Positions 8,492-19,423 of a stretch of 64,000 nucleotides of DNA are shown here, piece by piece (the first letter of the stretch is position 1; every line of letters starts with the position of its first letter). The stretch covers positions 62,001 to 126,000 of the forward strand of contig NZ_PDWS01000010.1 in NCBI RefSeq assembly GCF_010093305.1, written 5' to 3'. Origin of the DNA: Pseudoxanthomonas sacheonensis (GTDB lineage: Bacteria > Pseudomonadota > Gammaproteobacteria > Xanthomonadales > Xanthomonadaceae). Under the pieces are notes generated by a model that saw nothing but the letters and a program-made list of their open reading frames with translations, made no database searches and was not told where the DNA came from. The position numbers were made by a program, and so were the translations under genes.

Positions 8492-9508
8492 ATGAAGCCG
8501 GATGCAATCAAACATTTCTTGAATACGCAGGACTGGTCGCGTGCCGAATTGGACGCTCTGCTGACGCAGGCGGCGCTGTACAAGCGGCACAAGCTGGGCG
8601 ATGCGCTGAAAGGCAAATCGATCGCCCTGGTGTTCTTCAACCCGTCCATGCGCACCCGCACCAGTTTCGAGCTGGGCGCTTTCCAGCTGGGCGGCCATGC
8701 CGTGGTGCTGCAGCCCGGCAAGGACGCCTGGCCTATCGAATTCAACCTGGGCACGGTGATGGACGGCGACACCGAGGAGCACATCGCCGAGGTCGCCCGC
8801 GTGCTGGGCCGCTACGTGGACCTGATCGGCGTGCGCGCCTTCCCGAAGTTCGTCGACTGGTCCTACGACCGCCAGGACATCGTGCTGAAGAGCTTCGCCA
8901 GGTATTCGCCGGTGCCGGTGATCAACATGGAGACCATCACCCACCCGTGCCAGGAACTGGCGCACGTGCTGGCCCTGCAGGAGCACTTCGGCACCCACGA
9001 CCTGCGCGGCAAGAAGTACGTGCTGACCTGGACCTACCACCCCAAGGCGCTGAACACCGCCGTGGCCAACTCGGCCCTGACCATCGCCACCCGCATGGGC
9101 ATGGACGTGACCTTGCTGTGCCCCACGCCCGAGTACGTGCTGGACGAGCGCTACATGGGCTGGGCCGAACAGAACGTGGCCGAAAACGGCGGCTCGCTGC
9201 GCGTCAGCCACGACACCGACAGCGCCTATGCGGGCGCCGATGTCGTCTACGCCAAGAGCTGGGGCGCCTTGCCGTACTTCGGCAACTGGGAACCGGAGAA
9301 GCCCATCCGCGACCAGTACAAGCACTTCATCGTCGACGAACGCAAGATGGCGCTGACCAACAATGGCATCTTCAGCCATTGCCTGCCGCTGCGCCGGAAC
9401 GTCAAGGCCACCGACGCCGTCATGGATTCGCCGCAATGCATCGCTATCAATGAGGCGGAGAACCGCCTGCATGTGCAGAAGGCCATCATGGCCGCCTTGA
9501 TCAAATAA
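8492..9508 (+). CDS. argF': N-acetylornithine carbamoyltransferase
   Basis: 338 residues. It should transfer carbamoyl phosphate to N-acetylornithine, the acetylated route described in Xanthomonas. Carbamoyl-phosphate motif SMRTRT (52-57), HPCQ (151-154) and HCLPLRRN (297-303) are present. Lys305 in RRNVKATD matches the carboxylated lysine known from the X. campestris enzyme, and Glu95/96 lies where that enzyme has its specificity Glu. Ordinary ArgF lacks these, so the acetylated-substrate assignment is strong. AGGAAG precedes ATG 8492. It heads a co-directional arg cluster. Confidence 0.95.
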   Translation: MKPDAIKHFLNTQDWSRAELDALLTQAALYKRHKLGDALKGKSIALVFFNPSMRTRTSFELGAFQLGGHAVVLQPGKDAWPIEFNLGTVMDGDTEEHIAEVARVLGRYVDLIGVRAFPKFVDWSYDRQDIVLKSFARYSPVPVINMETITHPCQELAHVLALQEHFGTHDLRGKKYVLTWTYHPKALNTAVANSALTIATRMGMDVTLLCPTPEYVLDERYMGWAEQNVAENGGSLRVSHDTDSAYAGADVVYAKSWGALPYFGNWEPEKPIRDQYKHFIVDERKMALTNNGIFSHCLPLRRNVKATDAVMDSPQCIAINEAENRLHVQKAIMAALIK

Positions 9509-9558
9509 GAATTCCAACCACAACCCGGTGGGCCAAGGCCCACCCTACGAGACCCAAA

Positions 9559-10758
9559 ATGACTGCCTCCCCCAAAGACATCGTTCTCGCCTTTTCCGGC
9601 GGCCTGGATACCAGTTTCTGCATTCCATACCTGCAGGAGCGGGGCTGGGCCGTGCATACCGTATTCGCCGATACCGGCGGCGTGGATGCGGAAGAGCGCG
9701 CCTACATCGAACAGCGCGCCGCCGAGCTGGGCGCCGCCAGCCACGTCACCGTCGATGGCGGCCCTGCGATCTGGGAAGGTTTCGTCAAGCCGTTCGTGTG
9801 GGCGGGCGAGGGTTACCAAGGACAGTATCCCTTGCTTGTGTCCGACCGTTATCTCATCGTCGATGCCGCGCTGGCGCGCGCCAAGGAACTGGGCACCAAC
9901 GCCATCGCCCACGGCTGCACCGGCATGGGCAACGACCAGGTGCGTTTCGATCTGGCGGTGAAGGCTTCCGGCGACTATCTGATCGTCGCGCCCATCCGCG
10001 AAATCCAGAAGGAGCACACCCAGACCCGTGCCTACGAGCAGCAGTACCTGGAAGCGCGCGGTTTCGGTGTGCGCGCCAAGCAGAAGGCCTACACCATCAA
10101 CGAGAACCTGCTGGGCGTGACCCTGTCAGGCGGCGAGATCGACAAGTGGGAAGCCCCGGGCGAAGGCGCGCGCGGCTGGTGCGCGCCGCGCAGCGAATGG
10201 CCGGAACAGGCGTTGAAGGTCGCGATCGGCTTCAAGAACGGCGAGGCAGTGACGCTGGACGGGCAGCCGATGGAAGGCGCCAAGCTGCTGGCGAAGTTGA
10301 ACAGCCTGTTCGCGCCCTACGGCGTAGGCCGCGGCATGTATACCGGCGACACCACTATCGGCCTGAAGGGCCGCATCGTGTACGAAGCGCCGGGTTTGAT
10401 CTCGCTGCTGGCCGCGCATCGCGCGCTGGAGGAGGCGGTGCTGACCAAGCAGCAGAACCGCTTCAAGCCGGAAGTGGCGCGCAAGTGGGTGGAAGTGGTT
10501 TACGAAGGTTTCTATCACGACCCCATCAAGACCGATCTGGAGGCTTTCCTGGCTTCGTCGCAGGCCACGGTCAATGGCGAAGTAGTGCTGGAAACCCGCG
10601 GCGGCCGTGTCGATGCCGTAGCGGTGAAGTCGCCGCACCTGCTGCACGCCAAGGGCGCCACTTATGCGCAGTCGGCCGACTGGGGCGTGGAGGAAGCGGA
10701 AGGCTTCATCAAGCTGTTCGGAATGAGCAGCACGCTGTGGGCCGAAATCAACCGTTGA
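9559..10758 (+). CDS. argG: Argininosuccinate synthase
   Basis: 399 residues. It condenses citrulline with aspartate using ATP. The pyrophosphatase loop [10 protein letters not shown] (residues 12-21) is clear, with [14 protein letters not shown] and [16 protein letters not shown] further on. The N-terminal half fits the family; the sequence is a divergent type seen in Xanthomonadaceae. It starts at ATG 9559, 50 nt after argF'. The overlapping plus-strand frame from 9528 is a codon-position shadow. Confidence 0.95.
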   Translation: MTASPKDIVLAFSGGLDTSFCIPYLQERGWAVHTVFADTGGVDAEERAYIEQRAAELGAASHVTVDGGPAIWEGFVKPFVWAGEGYQGQYPLLVSDRYLIVDAALARAKELGTNAIAHGCTGMGNDQVRFDLAVKASGDYLIVAPIREIQKEHTQTRAYEQQYLEARGFGVRAKQKAYTINENLLGVTLSGGEIDKWEAPGEGARGWCAPRSEWPEQALKVAIGFKNGEAVTLDGQPMEGAKLLAKLNSLFAPYGVGRGMYTGDTTIGLKGRIVYEAPGLISLLAAHRALEEAVLTKQQNRFKPEVARKWVEVVYEGFYHDPIKTDLEAFLASSQATVNGEVVLETRGGRVDAVAVKSPHLLHAKGATYAQSADWGVEEAEGFIKLFGMSSTLWAEINR

Positions 10759-10766
10759 ACCTTCCG

Positions 10767-10849
10767 TTGTCATCGCGAACGCAGTGAGTGATCTGCTTCT
10801 CCTTTCTACGACGCTAACAGCAGATCCCTCGCTTCGCTCGGGATGACAA
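10767..10849. repeat. Inverted repeat between argG and argE
   Basis: TTGTCATCGCGAACGCAGTG...AGATCTGCT-like arms face an inverted partner (AGCAGATCCCTCGCTTCGCT...GGATGACAA). It begins 9 nt past the argG stop and ends 17 nt before argE. It resembles a REP/ERIC-like unit. Confidence 0.75.
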
Positions 10850-10865
10850 ACCATTTGGTAACGAA

Positions 10866-11954
10866 ATGCTGAACTCCGTACTCAAACACCTCGAAGCGCT
10901 GGTGTCCCACGACACCCGCAATCCACCGCGCGCCATCACCACCGGCGGCATCTTCGACTATATCCGTACGCACCTGCCGGGCTTCCGCGTCGAGGTCATC
11001 GACCACGGCGCCGGCGCGGTGTCGCTGTTCGCCGTGCGCGGACAGCCCAGACGCTTGTTCAATGTGCATCTCGATACGGTGCCTTCGTCTCCTGCCTGGA
11101 CGGCCGATCCGCTGAAACTGCGTGTCGTCGGCGACCGCGCCATCGGTCTGGGCGCCTGCGACATCAAGGGCGCCGCAGCTGCGTTGATCGCGGTGGCCCA
11201 GGTCACCGAAGGCGATGCGGCTTTCCTGTTCAGTAGCGACGAAGAAGCCAACGACCCGCGCTGCATCGCCGCGTTCCTGGCGCGCGACCACGGGTTCACC
11301 GAAGCCGTCATCGCTGAGCCCACCCAGGGCCAGGCCGTGCTGGCGCATCGCGGCATCAGCGCAGTGCGCATGGCGTTCAAAGGCCAAGCCGGGCATGCGT
11401 CGGCGGAGAACGCGCTGTCGCTCAGCGCCGTGCACAACGCCATGCGCTGGGGTGCTTCGGCGCTGGATTTCGTGCAGGCCCAGCACCACCTCCGCTTCGG
11501 CGGGTTGACCGGCTTGCGTTTCAACATCGGCCGGGTCGAAGGCGGCATCAAGGCCAACATGATCGCGCCCAGCGCCGAAGTGCGTTTCGGTTTCCGCCCG
11601 TTGCCTTCGCAGGACGTGGACGCGCTGCATGCGCAGTTCCGCGATTTCGCCAATAGCGAGGCGCTGGCCGAGTACGAGGAAACATTCCGCGGCCCTTCGC
11701 TGCCGTCGGGCGATGTGGCACGCGCAGAAGAGCGCCGGCTGGCCGCCCGCGACCTGGCCGACGAACTCGGCCTGCCCATAGGAAACGCGGTGGATTTCTG
11801 GACCGAAGCCTCGCTGTTCTCGCAGGCCGGGCTGACCGCTCTGGTCTACGGTCCTGGCGATATCGCCCAGGCGCACACCGCCGACGAATGGGTGTCGCTC
11901 GAACAACTTCAACATTACGCCGCTACGGTGCAGCGCATTTTCGGAACCGAATAG
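10866..11954 (+). CDS. argE: Acetylornithine deacetylase
   Basis: A 362-residue M20-family metallohydrolase. In this acetylated route it should deacetylate N-acetylcitrulline, the argF' product, as shown for the Xanthomonas enzyme; acetylornithine is also possible. Metal-site motifs are FNVHLDTVP, GLGACDIKGAAAA and SSDEEANDP, with a C-terminal His in DIAQAHTADEW. The dimerisation domain includes FKGQAGHAS. It starts at ATG 10866. Its position next to argF' and argB-A supports the assignment. Confidence 0.94.
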   Translation: MLNSVLKHLEALVSHDTRNPPRAITTGGIFDYIRTHLPGFRVEVIDHGAGAVSLFAVRGQPRRLFNVHLDTVPSSPAWTADPLKLRVVGDRAIGLGACDIKGAAAALIAVAQVTEGDAAFLFSSDEEANDPRCIAAFLARDHGFTEAVIAEPTQGQAVLAHRGISAVRMAFKGQAGHASAENALSLSAVHNAMRWGASALDFVQAQHHLRFGGLTGLRFNIGRVEGGIKANMIAPSAEVRFGFRPLPSQDVDALHAQFRDFANSEALAEYEETFRGPSLPSGDVARAEERRLAARDLADELGLPIGNAVDFWTEASLFSQAGLTALVYGPGDIAQAHTADEWVSLEQLQHYAATVQRIFGTE

Positions 11955-11957
11955 AAC

Positions 11958-13274
11958 ATGGAATCGCACAAGCAAACCCGGCAGACCATCATCCGCCTGT
12001 TGTCCAGCATGGCCAGCGCGAAGGAGATCTCGCAGTACGTCAAGCGTTTTTCGCAGCTGGACGCCAAACGCTTCGCCGTGGTCAAGGTGGGCGGCGCGGT
12101 GTTGCGCGACGACCTGGAAGCACTGACTTCCTCGCTGTCGTTCCTGCAGGAAGTAGGGCTGACGCCCATCGTCGTGCATGGCGCAGGTCCGCAGCTGGAC
12201 GAGGAAATGACTGCGGCCGGCATCGTCAAGCAGACCGTCGATGGCTTGCGCGTGACCACGCCGGAAGTGCTGGCCATCGTACGCAAGGTGTTCCTGCAGC
12301 AGAATCTGGCGCTGGTCGAAGCGCTGCAGGAGTCGGGCGCGCGCGCGACTTCGATCGTTTCGGGCGTGTTCGAAGCCGAATACAAGGACCAGCCGACCTA
12401 CGGCCTGGTCGGCGAGGTGAAGCGCATCAACCAGTCGCCGATCGAAGCCAGCCTGAAAGCGGGCTCCATTCCGGTCATTGCCAGCCTGGGCGAGACGGTG
12501 GGCGGGCAGATCCTCAACATCAACGCCGACTTCGCCGCCAACGAGCTGGTGCAGGTGCTGCAGCCCTACAAGATCATCTTCCTCACCGGTACCGGCGGCT
12601 TGCTGGACGACAAGGGCGCGGTGATCGACTCGATCAACCTGTCCACCGAATACGACGAACTGATGGCGCAGCCGTGGATCAACGGCGGCATGCGGGTGAA
12701 GATCGAGCAGATCAAGGATCTGCTGGACAAGCTGCCGTTGACTTCGTCGGTATCGATCACCAAGCCGGCGGAGCTGGCCAAGGAACTGTTCACCCACAAG
12801 GGCTCCGGCACCCTGGTGCGCCGCGGCGAGCGCGTGCTGCGCTTCGATTCGTGGCAAGGGGTGGATCTGGAGCGGATGCGTGAGCTGATCGAATCCAGCT
12901 TCGGCCGCAAGCTGATCGCGGACTATTTCGACAGAACTATTCCCTATCGCATCTACATCAGCGAGAACTACCGCACCGCGCTGATCCTTACCCGCGAGGA
13001 AGGCTTCGCCTACCTCGACAAGTTCGCCGTGCTGGACGATGCGCAGGGCGAGGGCCTTGGCCGAGCGGTCTGGCATGTGATGCGCGAAGAGAATCCGCAA
13101 CTGTTCTGGCGTTCGCGCCACAACAACCAGATCAATATCTTCTACTACGCCGAATCCGACGGTTGCTACAAGCAGGAGAAGTGGAAGGTGTTCTGGTACG
13201 GCATCGAGGGTTTCGCCGACATCGAGCGCTGCGTGGCGCATTGCCGCACGCGCGTGCCCACGCTGGTGGACTGA
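11958..13274 (+). CDS. argB: Bifunctional N-acetylglutamate kinase/N-acetylglutamate synthase
   Basis: 438 residues in two domains. Residues ~1-290 are an amino-acid kinase fold ([34 protein letters not shown]). Residues ~295-438 are a vertebrate-like NAT/GNAT domain ([32 protein letters not shown]). Such fusions perform the first two steps of arginine synthesis in Xanthomonadaceae and resemble mitochondrial NAGS/NAGK. It starts 3 nt after argE. No separate argA is present in the window, consistent with fusion. Arginine feedback is likely but cannot be seen. Confidence 0.95.
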   Translation: MESHKQTRQTIIRLLSSMASAKEISQYVKRFSQLDAKRFAVVKVGGAVLRDDLEALTSSLSFLQEVGLTPIVVHGAGPQLDEEMTAAGIVKQTVDGLRVTTPEVLAIVRKVFLQQNLALVEALQESGARATSIVSGVFEAEYKDQPTYGLVGEVKRINQSPIEASLKAGSIPVIASLGETVGGQILNINADFAANELVQVLQPYKIIFLTGTGGLLDDKGAVIDSINLSTEYDELMAQPWINGGMRVKIEQIKDLLDKLPLTSSVSITKPAELAKELFTHKGSGTLVRRGERVLRFDSWQGVDLERMRELIESSFGRKLIADYFDRTIPYRIYISENYRTALILTREEGFAYLDKFAVLDDAQGEGLGRAVWHVMREENPQLFWRSRHNNQINIFYYAESDGCYKQEKWKVFWYGIEGFADIERCVAHCRTRVPTLVD

Positions 13275-13275
13275 G

Positions 13276-13896
13276 ATGAGCCTGCAACCGCTTCCCGCCA
13301 ACTGGCAGGCGCCACGCCTGCAAGGCCGCCACGTTTCCCTCGAAGCGCTGGCCATCGAACACGCCGCCGGGTTGCGACTGGCCCTGCAAGGCGATGCTCT
13401 CTCCGCGCTTTGGTACACCAACGTGCCCAAGGCGGCCGATGCGCAGGCCTGGGTCGCTACGGCGCTGCAGAAGCACGCCCAGGGTATGGAAGTGCCGTTC
13501 GTGGTCCGCGATGCCGAAGGCGTGGCGGTCGGCAGCACCCGCTTCTACGATCTCGATCCGGCCGTGCCCAAGCTGAGCATCGGCTACACCTGGTATGCGC
13601 CAAGAGTGCAGCGCACGGGTCTGAATACCGAAGCCAAGCTGCTGCTGCTCACCCATGCGTTCGAGAGCCTGGGCTGCGTATCGGTGTACCTGGAAACGAG
13701 CTGGTTCAACCATGCTTCGCGAGCCGCCATCGCCCGCCTGGGCGCCAAGCAGGATGGCGTGCTGCGCAACCACCGCCGCCATGCCGACGGCAGCCTGCGC
13801 GACACGGTGGTGTTCTCCATCCTCGGCAGCGAATGGTCCGGGGTGAAAAGCAATCTGCTGCACAAGCTGGAACAAGGAGATCGCCATGGCCAGTAA
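13276..13896 (+). CDS. GNAT-family N-acetyltransferase (RimJ/RimL type)
   Basis: 206 residues with the GNAT_3/RimL layout: [19 protein letters not shown] at the start, [37 protein letters not shown] (acetyl-CoA region), and [21 protein letters not shown]. It begins one base after the argB-A stop and runs 11 nt into argC, so it is translated with the arg operon. Substrate unknown. An involvement in arginine metabolism rests only on position; protein or small-molecule acetylation is equally possible. Confidence 0.88.
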   Translation: MSLQPLPANWQAPRLQGRHVSLEALAIEHAAGLRLALQGDALSALWYTNVPKAADAQAWVATALQKHAQGMEVPFVVRDAEGVAVGSTRFYDLDPAVPKLSIGYTWYAPRVQRTGLNTEAKLLLLTHAFESLGCVSVYLETSWFNHASRAAIARLGAKQDGVLRNHRRHADGSLRDTVVFSILGSEWSGVKSNLLHKLEQGDRHGQ

Positions 13897-14836
13897 GACC
13901 GTCGGCCTGGTCGGCGCGCGCGGACACACCGGCGCCGAACTGATCCGCCTCATCGCCCGGCATCCGCAACTGGAGCTGGCGTTCGTGTCTTCGCGCGAAT
14001 TGGCCGGACAGCCTGTCCGTGCGCACATAGAAGGTTTCGCCGGCGAGCTTCGTTACGAGAACCTTGGCCACGAGGAGGTCGCCGCCCGCGGCGTGGATGC
14101 GGCGATCCTGGCGCTGCCCAACGGCAAGGCCGGCGACATCGTCGCGGCGCTGGAGGCGCAGGCGCCCGATACGTTGATCGTGGACCTGTCGGCCGATTAC
14201 CGCTTCAACCAGGACTGGTACTACGGCCTTCCCGAACTTACCCGCGCAAGCTATGCGGGCCAGAAGCGCATCAGCAACCCGGGTTGCTACGCGACCGCCA
14301 TGCAGCTTGCCATCGCGCCTTTGCTCGGCCGTCTGGCGGGGCCGCCGCAATGCTTCGGCGTTTCCGGGTATTCCGGCGCCGGCACCACGCCTTCGGACAA
14401 GAACGACACCGACAAGTTGCGCGACAATCTGATGCCCTATGCGCTGGCCGACCACATGCACGAGCGCGAGGTCTCCCGCCATCTGGGGGTGCCGGTGGAA
14501 TTCATGCCGCACGTGGCGCCGCATTTCCGCGGCATCACCATGACGGTCAACCTGTGGCTGGACGCGGCGATGAAAGTGGAGGATATCCGCGCGCTGTACC
14601 GTTCGCGTTACGACGGCGAGCCCTTGATCCGGATCCTGGACGAGGCGCCCTGGGTCAGCAATATCGCAGGCAGGCATGGAGTGGAGATCGGCGGTTTCAC
14701 CGTGGCGCCGGGCGGCAAGCGGGTGGTGGTGGTGGCCACCCTCGACAACCTGCTCAAAGGCGCCGCAACGCAGGCCATGCAGAACCTGAATACCGCTTTC
14801 GGTTTCGACGAACTGACGTCGATACCGTTGGAATAG
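13886..14836 (+). CDS. argC: N-acetyl-gamma-glutamyl-phosphate reductase
   Basis: 316 residues. It reduces N-acetylglutamyl phosphate with NADPH, following the kinase step. The nucleotide-binding loop is [14 protein letters not shown] and the catalytic Cys is in [26 protein letters not shown] carries the typical His. The start ATG 13886 lies inside the preceding GNAT gene (11-nt overlap) behind AAGGAG. The stop TAG shares its last base with the start of a GTAG repeat. Confidence 0.96.
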   Translation: MASKTVGLVGARGHTGAELIRLIARHPQLELAFVSSRELAGQPVRAHIEGFAGELRYENLGHEEVAARGVDAAILALPNGKAGDIVAALEAQAPDTLIVDLSADYRFNQDWYYGLPELTRASYAGQKRISNPGCYATAMQLAIAPLLGRLAGPPQCFGVSGYSGAGTTPSDKNDTDKLRDNLMPYALADHMHEREVSRHLGVPVEFMPHVAPHFRGITMTVNLWLDAAMKVEDIRALYRSRYDGEPLIRILDEAPWVSNIAGRHGVEIGGFTVAPGGKRVVVVATLDNLLKGAATQAMQNLNTAFGFDELTSIPLE

Positions 14837-14896
14837 TAGGGCGGCATTGCCCGCCCGTTACCGAAGTCATGAAGCGGCGGGCAGTGCCCGCCCTAC
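14836..14896. repeat. GTAG-type paired repeat after argC
   Basis: Inverted arms GTAGGGCGGCATTGCCCGCC and GGCGGGCAGTGCCCGCCCTA(C) surround a short spacer. It begins on the last base of the argC stop codon and lies 50 nt before argH. Confidence 0.8.
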
Positions 14897-14945
14897 CAAT
14901 GGCGAGGCGGGAATACCCGTCTGGCATGAAGGCAGGAGAAAACCG

Positions 14946-16250
14946 ATGTCCGATTTGTTATGGCAAAAACCCGGCGTGAGCGTCGATGCACGGATCCAGA
15001 AATTCCTGGCCGGCGACGACGTGATCCTGGACCGCGAATTCTTCCTGCACGACATCGCCGCCAGCAAGGCGCACGCCGAAGGCCTGCAGCGTATCGGCAT
15101 CCTCTCGACCGATGAGTTGTCCGGATTGCAGCGCGAGCTGGATACGCTGGCCGACGATTTCCGCAGCGGCGCCTTCGTGCTCGACGAGCGTTTCGAGGAT
15201 TGCCATTCGGCCATCGAAGCGCGCCTGACCGAGCGCCTGGGCGACGCCGGCCGCAAGATCCACACCGGCCGCAGCCGCAACGACCAGATCCTGGTGGCCA
15301 CGCGCCTGTGGCTGAAAGAGAAACTCTCGCGGGTTTCGGAACTGAGCCGCCAGATAGCAGGAATCGCGCTGGACCGCGCCGAAGCCGAGAAGGACCTTCC
15401 CATTCCGGGTTACACGCACATACAGCGCGCGGTGGTTTCGTCCGCAGGCATGTGGTGGGCAGGCTGGGCGGAAGCCTTCATCGACAACGCCATCCGCGCC
15501 GACGATACGCATCGCCTGATCGATGCCAATCCGCTGGGCACCGCCGCCGGCTATGGCGTCAACCTGCCGCTGGACCGCGACCACACCACGAAGGCGCTGG
15601 ATTTCGCGCGCCTGCAGGTCAGCCCGATCTACGCGCAGCTTTCGCGCGGGAAGTTCGAAATGGCCGCGCTCGAGGCGCTGGGCAGCGCCACGCTGGACCT
15701 GCGCAGGCTGGCCTGGGACCTGTCGCTGTTCACCAGCGCCGAGTTCGGTTTCGTCTCGCTGCCGGCGCAGTACACCACCGGCAGTTCGATCATGCCGAAC
15801 AAACGCAACCCCGATGTGATCGAACTGATGCGCGCCACCCACGCCAGCGTGGCGGCGGCGCGCACCGAGATCGAACAGCTGCTGTCGCTGCCATCGGGCT
15901 ATCACCGCGATCTGCAGGGCAGCAAGGGCGCCATCTTCCATGGATTCGGCCGTGGTCTGCCGGCCTTGGAGCTGTTGCCGGACCTGCTGGCGAACCTGGA
16001 ATGGCGCCAGGACCGCATGCGCGCTGCGATGGATTCGGGTATGTATGCGACCGACGTGGCGGTGGAGCAGGCCGCCGCGGGCGTGCCGTTCCGCGAAGCC
16101 TATCGCGCGGCGGCGGCGTCCGCGGACCAGGCGGGGTCGGGACGAACGCCCGAATCGAGCCTTGCCGCGCGTGTCTCGCCGGGCGCCGCGGCGGACTTGC
16201 GCCTGCATGAATTGCGTAACCGATGGGAATCTTTGAGCAAGCGGGCGTAG
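14946..16250 (+). CDS. argH: Argininosuccinate lyase
   Basis: 434 residues of the fumarase/aspartase superfamily. It cleaves argininosuccinate to arginine and fumarate. The superfamily signature [12 protein letters not shown] is intact, with [16 protein letters not shown] and YTHIQRAV earlier. ATG 14946 follows GCAGGAGAAAACCG; an in-frame upstream stretch encodes the repeat and is excluded. The TAG stop is supplied by the GTAG end of the following repeat. The C-terminus has an unusual [20 protein letters not shown] insert before the conserved tail. Confidence 0.95.
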   Translation: MSDLLWQKPGVSVDARIQKFLAGDDVILDREFFLHDIAASKAHAEGLQRIGILSTDELSGLQRELDTLADDFRSGAFVLDERFEDCHSAIEARLTERLGDAGRKIHTGRSRNDQILVATRLWLKEKLSRVSELSRQIAGIALDRAEAEKDLPIPGYTHIQRAVVSSAGMWWAGWAEAFIDNAIRADDTHRLIDANPLGTAAGYGVNLPLDRDHTTKALDFARLQVSPIYAQLSRGKFEMAALEALGSATLDLRRLAWDLSLFTSAEFGFVSLPAQYTTGSSIMPNKRNPDVIELMRATHASVAAARTEIEQLLSLPSGYHRDLQGSKGAIFHGFGRGLPALELLPDLLANLEWRQDRMRAAMDSGMYATDVAVEQAAAGVPFREAYRAAAASADQAGSGRTPESSLAARVSPGAAADLRLHELRNRWESLSKRA

Positions 16251-16329
16251 GAGCGACGTAAGTCGCGAATATGTATTGTTGAAAGCGGAATTTATACGAT
16301 GTTCCAGTCGCGACTTACGTCGCTCCTAC
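16247..16329. repeat. GTAG-type paired hairpin repeat (copy 1 of GTAGGAGC family)
   Basis: Arms GTAGGAGCGACGTAAGTCGC and GCGACTTACGTCGCTCCTAC are in inverted orientation around ~40 nt. Bases 16248-16250 are the argH stop codon. Related copies are at 17767, 40537, 46835, 47734 and 58701. Confidence 0.9.
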
Positions 16330-16342
16330 GTTGGGGATACCG

Positions 16343-16615
16343 ATGTCCGACAGGCCAAAAACAAAGCGTTATCTGGTGATGGCGATGCGCAAGCCGGACT
16401 TCAGCGAGGCTGCGGTGGCGCCGCACCTGGCGTTTCTCGACGGCCTGCGTCTTGCCGGCAAGCTGGAAATGACCGGGGGCTTCAGCGACAAGAGCGGCGG
16501 CGCCTATGTGCTGAATGTGGGCACGCTGGCCGAAGCGCTGGCCATCGCCGCCGACGATCCGCTGGCCACCTCGGATTCCTCGACCTTGACCGTCTACGAA
16601 TGGAACGCCCACTGA
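16343..16615 (+). CDS. YciI-family protein
   Basis: 90 residues with a ferredoxin-like YCII fold pattern: KRYLVMAMRKPDF, VAPHLAFLDGLRLAGKLEMTGGF, YVLNVGTLAEALAIAADDP and TLTVYEWNAH. Family members carry a conserved His-Asp pair; His in APHLAFLD and Asp in ADDP are candidates. Function is unknown for most of the family. It starts at ATG 16343, after the repeat, and ends 10 nt before proB, so it is likely in the same transcript. Confidence 0.83.
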   Translation: MSDRPKTKRYLVMAMRKPDFSEAAVAPHLAFLDGLRLAGKLEMTGGFSDKSGGAYVLNVGTLAEALAIAADDPLATSDSSTLTVYEWNAH

Positions 16616-16625
16616 GCCCCATGCA

Positions 16626-17771
16626 ATGAACGCGACCGAGTCCGCCTTCGCCGAACAAACCTTGCCTGTCTGGCGCCGCGCGGTGCTCAAGGTCGGCAGC
16701 AGTCTGCTGACGGCCGAAGGCGAAGGCTTGAGCCCGCGCCACGCATTGGGCCTGGCGCAGTTCGTGTCGGCGAATCTGGCCGCGGGCAGGGAAGTGGTGA
16801 TCGTGTCTTCGGGCGCGGTGGCGGCGGGCAGGGCGGTGATCCATCGCAAGGCCCATGCCGGCGCCGCCATGGCCGAGCGCCAGGCGCTGGCGGCGCTCGG
16901 CCAGGCGCAGCTGATCGGGCTGTGGCAGCGTTTCTTCGAGCGGCCCGTGGCGCAGGTGCTGCTGACCCATGACGACCTGCGCAACCGCCGGCGCTACCTC
17001 AATGCGCGAGCCACGCTCAACGAACTCCTGGCCCTGGGCGCATTGCCGGTGATCAACGAGAACGACACCGTATCGGTCGACGAGTTGAAATTAGGCGACA
17101 ACGACAACCTGGCCGCGGTCATCGCCGCGCTGGTCGATGCCGATGTCCTGTTCGTCGCTACCGACATCGATGGCTTCTTCACCGCCAATCCGCGCGTCGA
17201 TCCCGACGCCCGGCCCATCGAGGACGTGGAAGCGTTGACGCCGGAATTCTTCGCCATGGCCGGCGACGCCGGCAGCAGTGCCGGAACCGGTGGCATGCGC
17301 ACCAAGCTGGAAGCGGCTGCGAAAGCGGCGGCGGCGGGTATAGAAACCTTCCTGTTCAACGGCACCCGCGCCGAGACCGTGCGCGCGCTGGCCAACGACC
17401 GTTTCCACGGCACCCGTTTCCGGCCGGCGCAGAACCGCGTGGCGGCGCGCAAGTACTGGTTGCGCAATGTGCCGCTGGAGGCGGGCGGAGTGATAGTGGA
17501 CGCGGGCGCGGCGCGCGCGATGGGCGAGAAGGGCGCTTCGCTGCTGCCGGGTGGCGTGGTCGCGGCGGAAGGCGATTTCCGCCGGGGCGACATGGTCGAA
17601 GTGCGCTTGCGCGACGAAAACGGCGACCACGGCATCGCCCGCGGCGTCTGCCAATACTCGGCCGTCGATATCCGGCGCATCGCCCGTCGGCACTCGCGGG
17701 ACATCGAATCCATACTCGGCTACAACTACGGCGAAAACGTGATTCACCGGGACGACCTGGTGCTTTTGTAG
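16626..17771 (+). CDS. proB: Glutamate 5-kinase
   Basis: 381 residues. It phosphorylates glutamate, the first step of proline synthesis. The kinase domain has VLKVGSSLLTAEG, IVSSGAVAAGRAV, INENDTVSVDELKLGDND and AGTGGMRTKLEAA. A C-terminal PUA domain runs from about residue 285 (GVIVDAGAARAMGEKGASLL). It starts at ATG 16626 and pairs with proA. Its TAG stop is the TAG of a following GTAG repeat. Confidence 0.96.
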   Translation: MNATESAFAEQTLPVWRRAVLKVGSSLLTAEGEGLSPRHALGLAQFVSANLAAGREVVIVSSGAVAAGRAVIHRKAHAGAAMAERQALAALGQAQLIGLWQRFFERPVAQVLLTHDDLRNRRRYLNARATLNELLALGALPVINENDTVSVDELKLGDNDNLAAVIAALVDADVLFVATDIDGFFTANPRVDPDARPIEDVEALTPEFFAMAGDAGSSAGTGGMRTKLEAAAKAAAAGIETFLFNGTRAETVRALANDRFHGTRFRPAQNRVAARKYWLRNVPLEAGGVIVDAGAARAMGEKGASLLPGGVVAAEGDFRRGDMVEVRLRDENGDHGIARGVCQYSAVDIRRIARRHSRDIESILGYNYGENVIHRDDLVLL

Positions 17772-17872
17772 GAGCTGCTGTAGGAGCCGCGTAAGCTGCG
17801 ACCTCGGTCGATGAGTTCCCGGATGCTTGCCGGGAGGTTGTTCTTCCGGTCGCAGCTTACGCAGCTCCTACA
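17767..17872. repeat. GTAG-type paired hairpin repeat (copy 2)
   Basis: It begins TGTAGGAGC, restarts as TGTAGGAGCCGCGTAAGCTG, and closes with the inverted CAGCTTACGCAGCTCCTACA. The double left arm looks like a partial duplication. The proB stop (17769-17771) lies in the first GTAG. It ends 40 nt before proA. Confidence 0.88.
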
Positions 17873-17911
17873 AGAAAATACGCTGATGGCCAGTAAAACA
17901 GGAATGCATGC

Positions 17912-19165
17912 ATGAGCGACATCAGATCCCAAGCCGTAGCCTGCCGCGATGCCGCACGGCACGTCGCGCAGCTTCCTGCTTCCGCGAAGAACGATCTGTT
18001 GCGCGCGATGGCCGCGGCGCTGGAAGAGGATGAAGCCTCGATCCTGCAGGCCAATGGCAGGGATCTGGAAGCGGCTGCGGCCAAAGGCATCGGCGGCGCC
18101 ATGTACGACAGGCTCAAGCTGGATGCCAAGGGGCTGGCGGCTATTGCGGATGCGCTGCACGAGGTCGCCGAGCTGCCGGATCCGGTCGGACAGGTGACCC
18201 GCAGGGAAACCCGGCCCAATGGCATCGCCATCGAGCGCGTGCGCGTCCCGCTGGGCGTGATCGCTATGATCTACGAGGCGCGGCCCAACGTCACCGCCGA
18301 CGCTGCGGCCCTGTGCCTGAAGGCCGGCAATGGCGTGATGCTGCGCGGCGGCTCCGAAGCCATCCATTCCAACACCGCCATCGCCGCCTCGCTGAAGCGT
18401 GCGCTGCGCGAAGCCGGCCTGCCGGATGCGGCGTTGACCCTGGTCACCGACCTGCGCCGGGAAACCATGCTGGAAATGCTGCAGCTCACCGACATCATCG
18501 ACTTGGCCATCCCGCGCGGCGGCGAAGGCCTGATCCGTTTCGTCGCCGAGCACGCGCGCGTGCCGGTCATCAAGCACTACAAGGGCGTCTGCCATCTGTT
18601 CGTGGATGCCAGCGCCGATCCGGATCTGGCCCTGCGCCTGCTGATCGACGGCAAAGTCTCCCGTCCCAGCGCCTGCAACTCGCTGGAAACGCTGCTGGTG
18701 CACGCGGATATCGCTGGCGACTTCCTTCCCGCGGCCGCCTCGGCGCTGTCGGAGCGGGGAGTGGAGGTGCGGGCCGACGCGCGCAGCATTGGATTCATGG
18801 AAGGCGCCAAGCCGGCCACCGATGACGACTACGCCGCCGAATTCCTCGATCTGGTGATCGCAGTGCGGGTCGTCGACAGCCTGGACGATGCCATCGCCCA
18901 TATCCGCCGCTACGGTTCGGACCATACCGAGGTCATCGCCACGCGCGATGAAGGCAATGCGGAGCGTTTCGTGCAGTCGCTGCGTTCGGCGGTGGTGATG
19001 GTGAACGCGTCCTCGCGCTTCTCCGACGGCGGCGAGCTGGGGCTGGGCGCGGAGATCGGCATTTCCACCACCCGCCTGCATGCCTATGGGCCGATGGGGC
19101 TGGAGGCGCTGACGGTGGAGCGTTTCGTGGTGCGCGGCACCGGCCAGACCCGCAACCTGCCCTGA
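17912..19165 (+). CDS. proA: Gamma-glutamyl phosphate reductase
   Basis: A 417-residue aldehyde-dehydrogenase-fold enzyme. It makes glutamate semialdehyde from the proB product. The catalytic Cys is in [17 protein letters not shown], and [22 protein letters not shown] is typical. The C-terminal [20 protein letters not shown] is conserved. The start at ATG 17912 is chosen by family length. The gene ends just before the minus-strand tRNA-Pro, so transcription converges there. Confidence 0.96.
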   Translation: MSDIRSQAVACRDAARHVAQLPASAKNDLLRAMAAALEEDEASILQANGRDLEAAAAKGIGGAMYDRLKLDAKGLAAIADALHEVAELPDPVGQVTRRETRPNGIAIERVRVPLGVIAMIYEARPNVTADAAALCLKAGNGVMLRGGSEAIHSNTAIAASLKRALREAGLPDAALTLVTDLRRETMLEMLQLTDIIDLAIPRGGEGLIRFVAEHARVPVIKHYKGVCHLFVDASADPDLALRLLIDGKVSRPSACNSLETLLVHADIAGDFLPAAASALSERGVEVRADARSIGFMEGAKPATDDDYAAEFLDLVIAVRVVDSLDDAIAHIRRYGSDHTEVIATRDEGNAERFVQSLRSAVVMVNASSRFSDGGELGLGAEIGISTTRLHAYGPMGLEALTVERFVVRGTGQTRNLP

Positions 19166-19172
19166 GGGCAAC

Positions 19173-19195
19173 AAAAAACCGGCGCGGGGCCGGTT
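19173..19195 (-). terminator. Terminator for tRNA-Pro
   Basis: Read on the minus strand, AACCGGC-CCCGC-GCCGGTT is followed by a T-run. It lies 12 nt past the CCA end of the tRNA. It may also weakly stop proA transcripts. Confidence 0.8.
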
Positions 19196-19206
19196 ATTGG
19201 TCTTCT

Positions 19207-19283
<77 letters not shown>

Positions 19284-19423
19284 ATGAAGCCGCATATTGT
19301 ATTCAGTCGCCCCCCATTGGAGCAAGTAGCGCGCGTCCGACCGCCTGCGTCGGCCGTTCAGCCGCTAAAATGGCGGCTTGCCGTCATTTGCCGCCCCGCG
19401 GCCGCCACCCAGGAGTTTTACGC

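Noticed and set aside
10806-13538. 910-codon minus-strand open frame antisense to argE and argB-A
   Set aside because: High-GC codon-position artefact; Arg/Ala/Gly-rich translation with no motifs, while the sense genes are clear.
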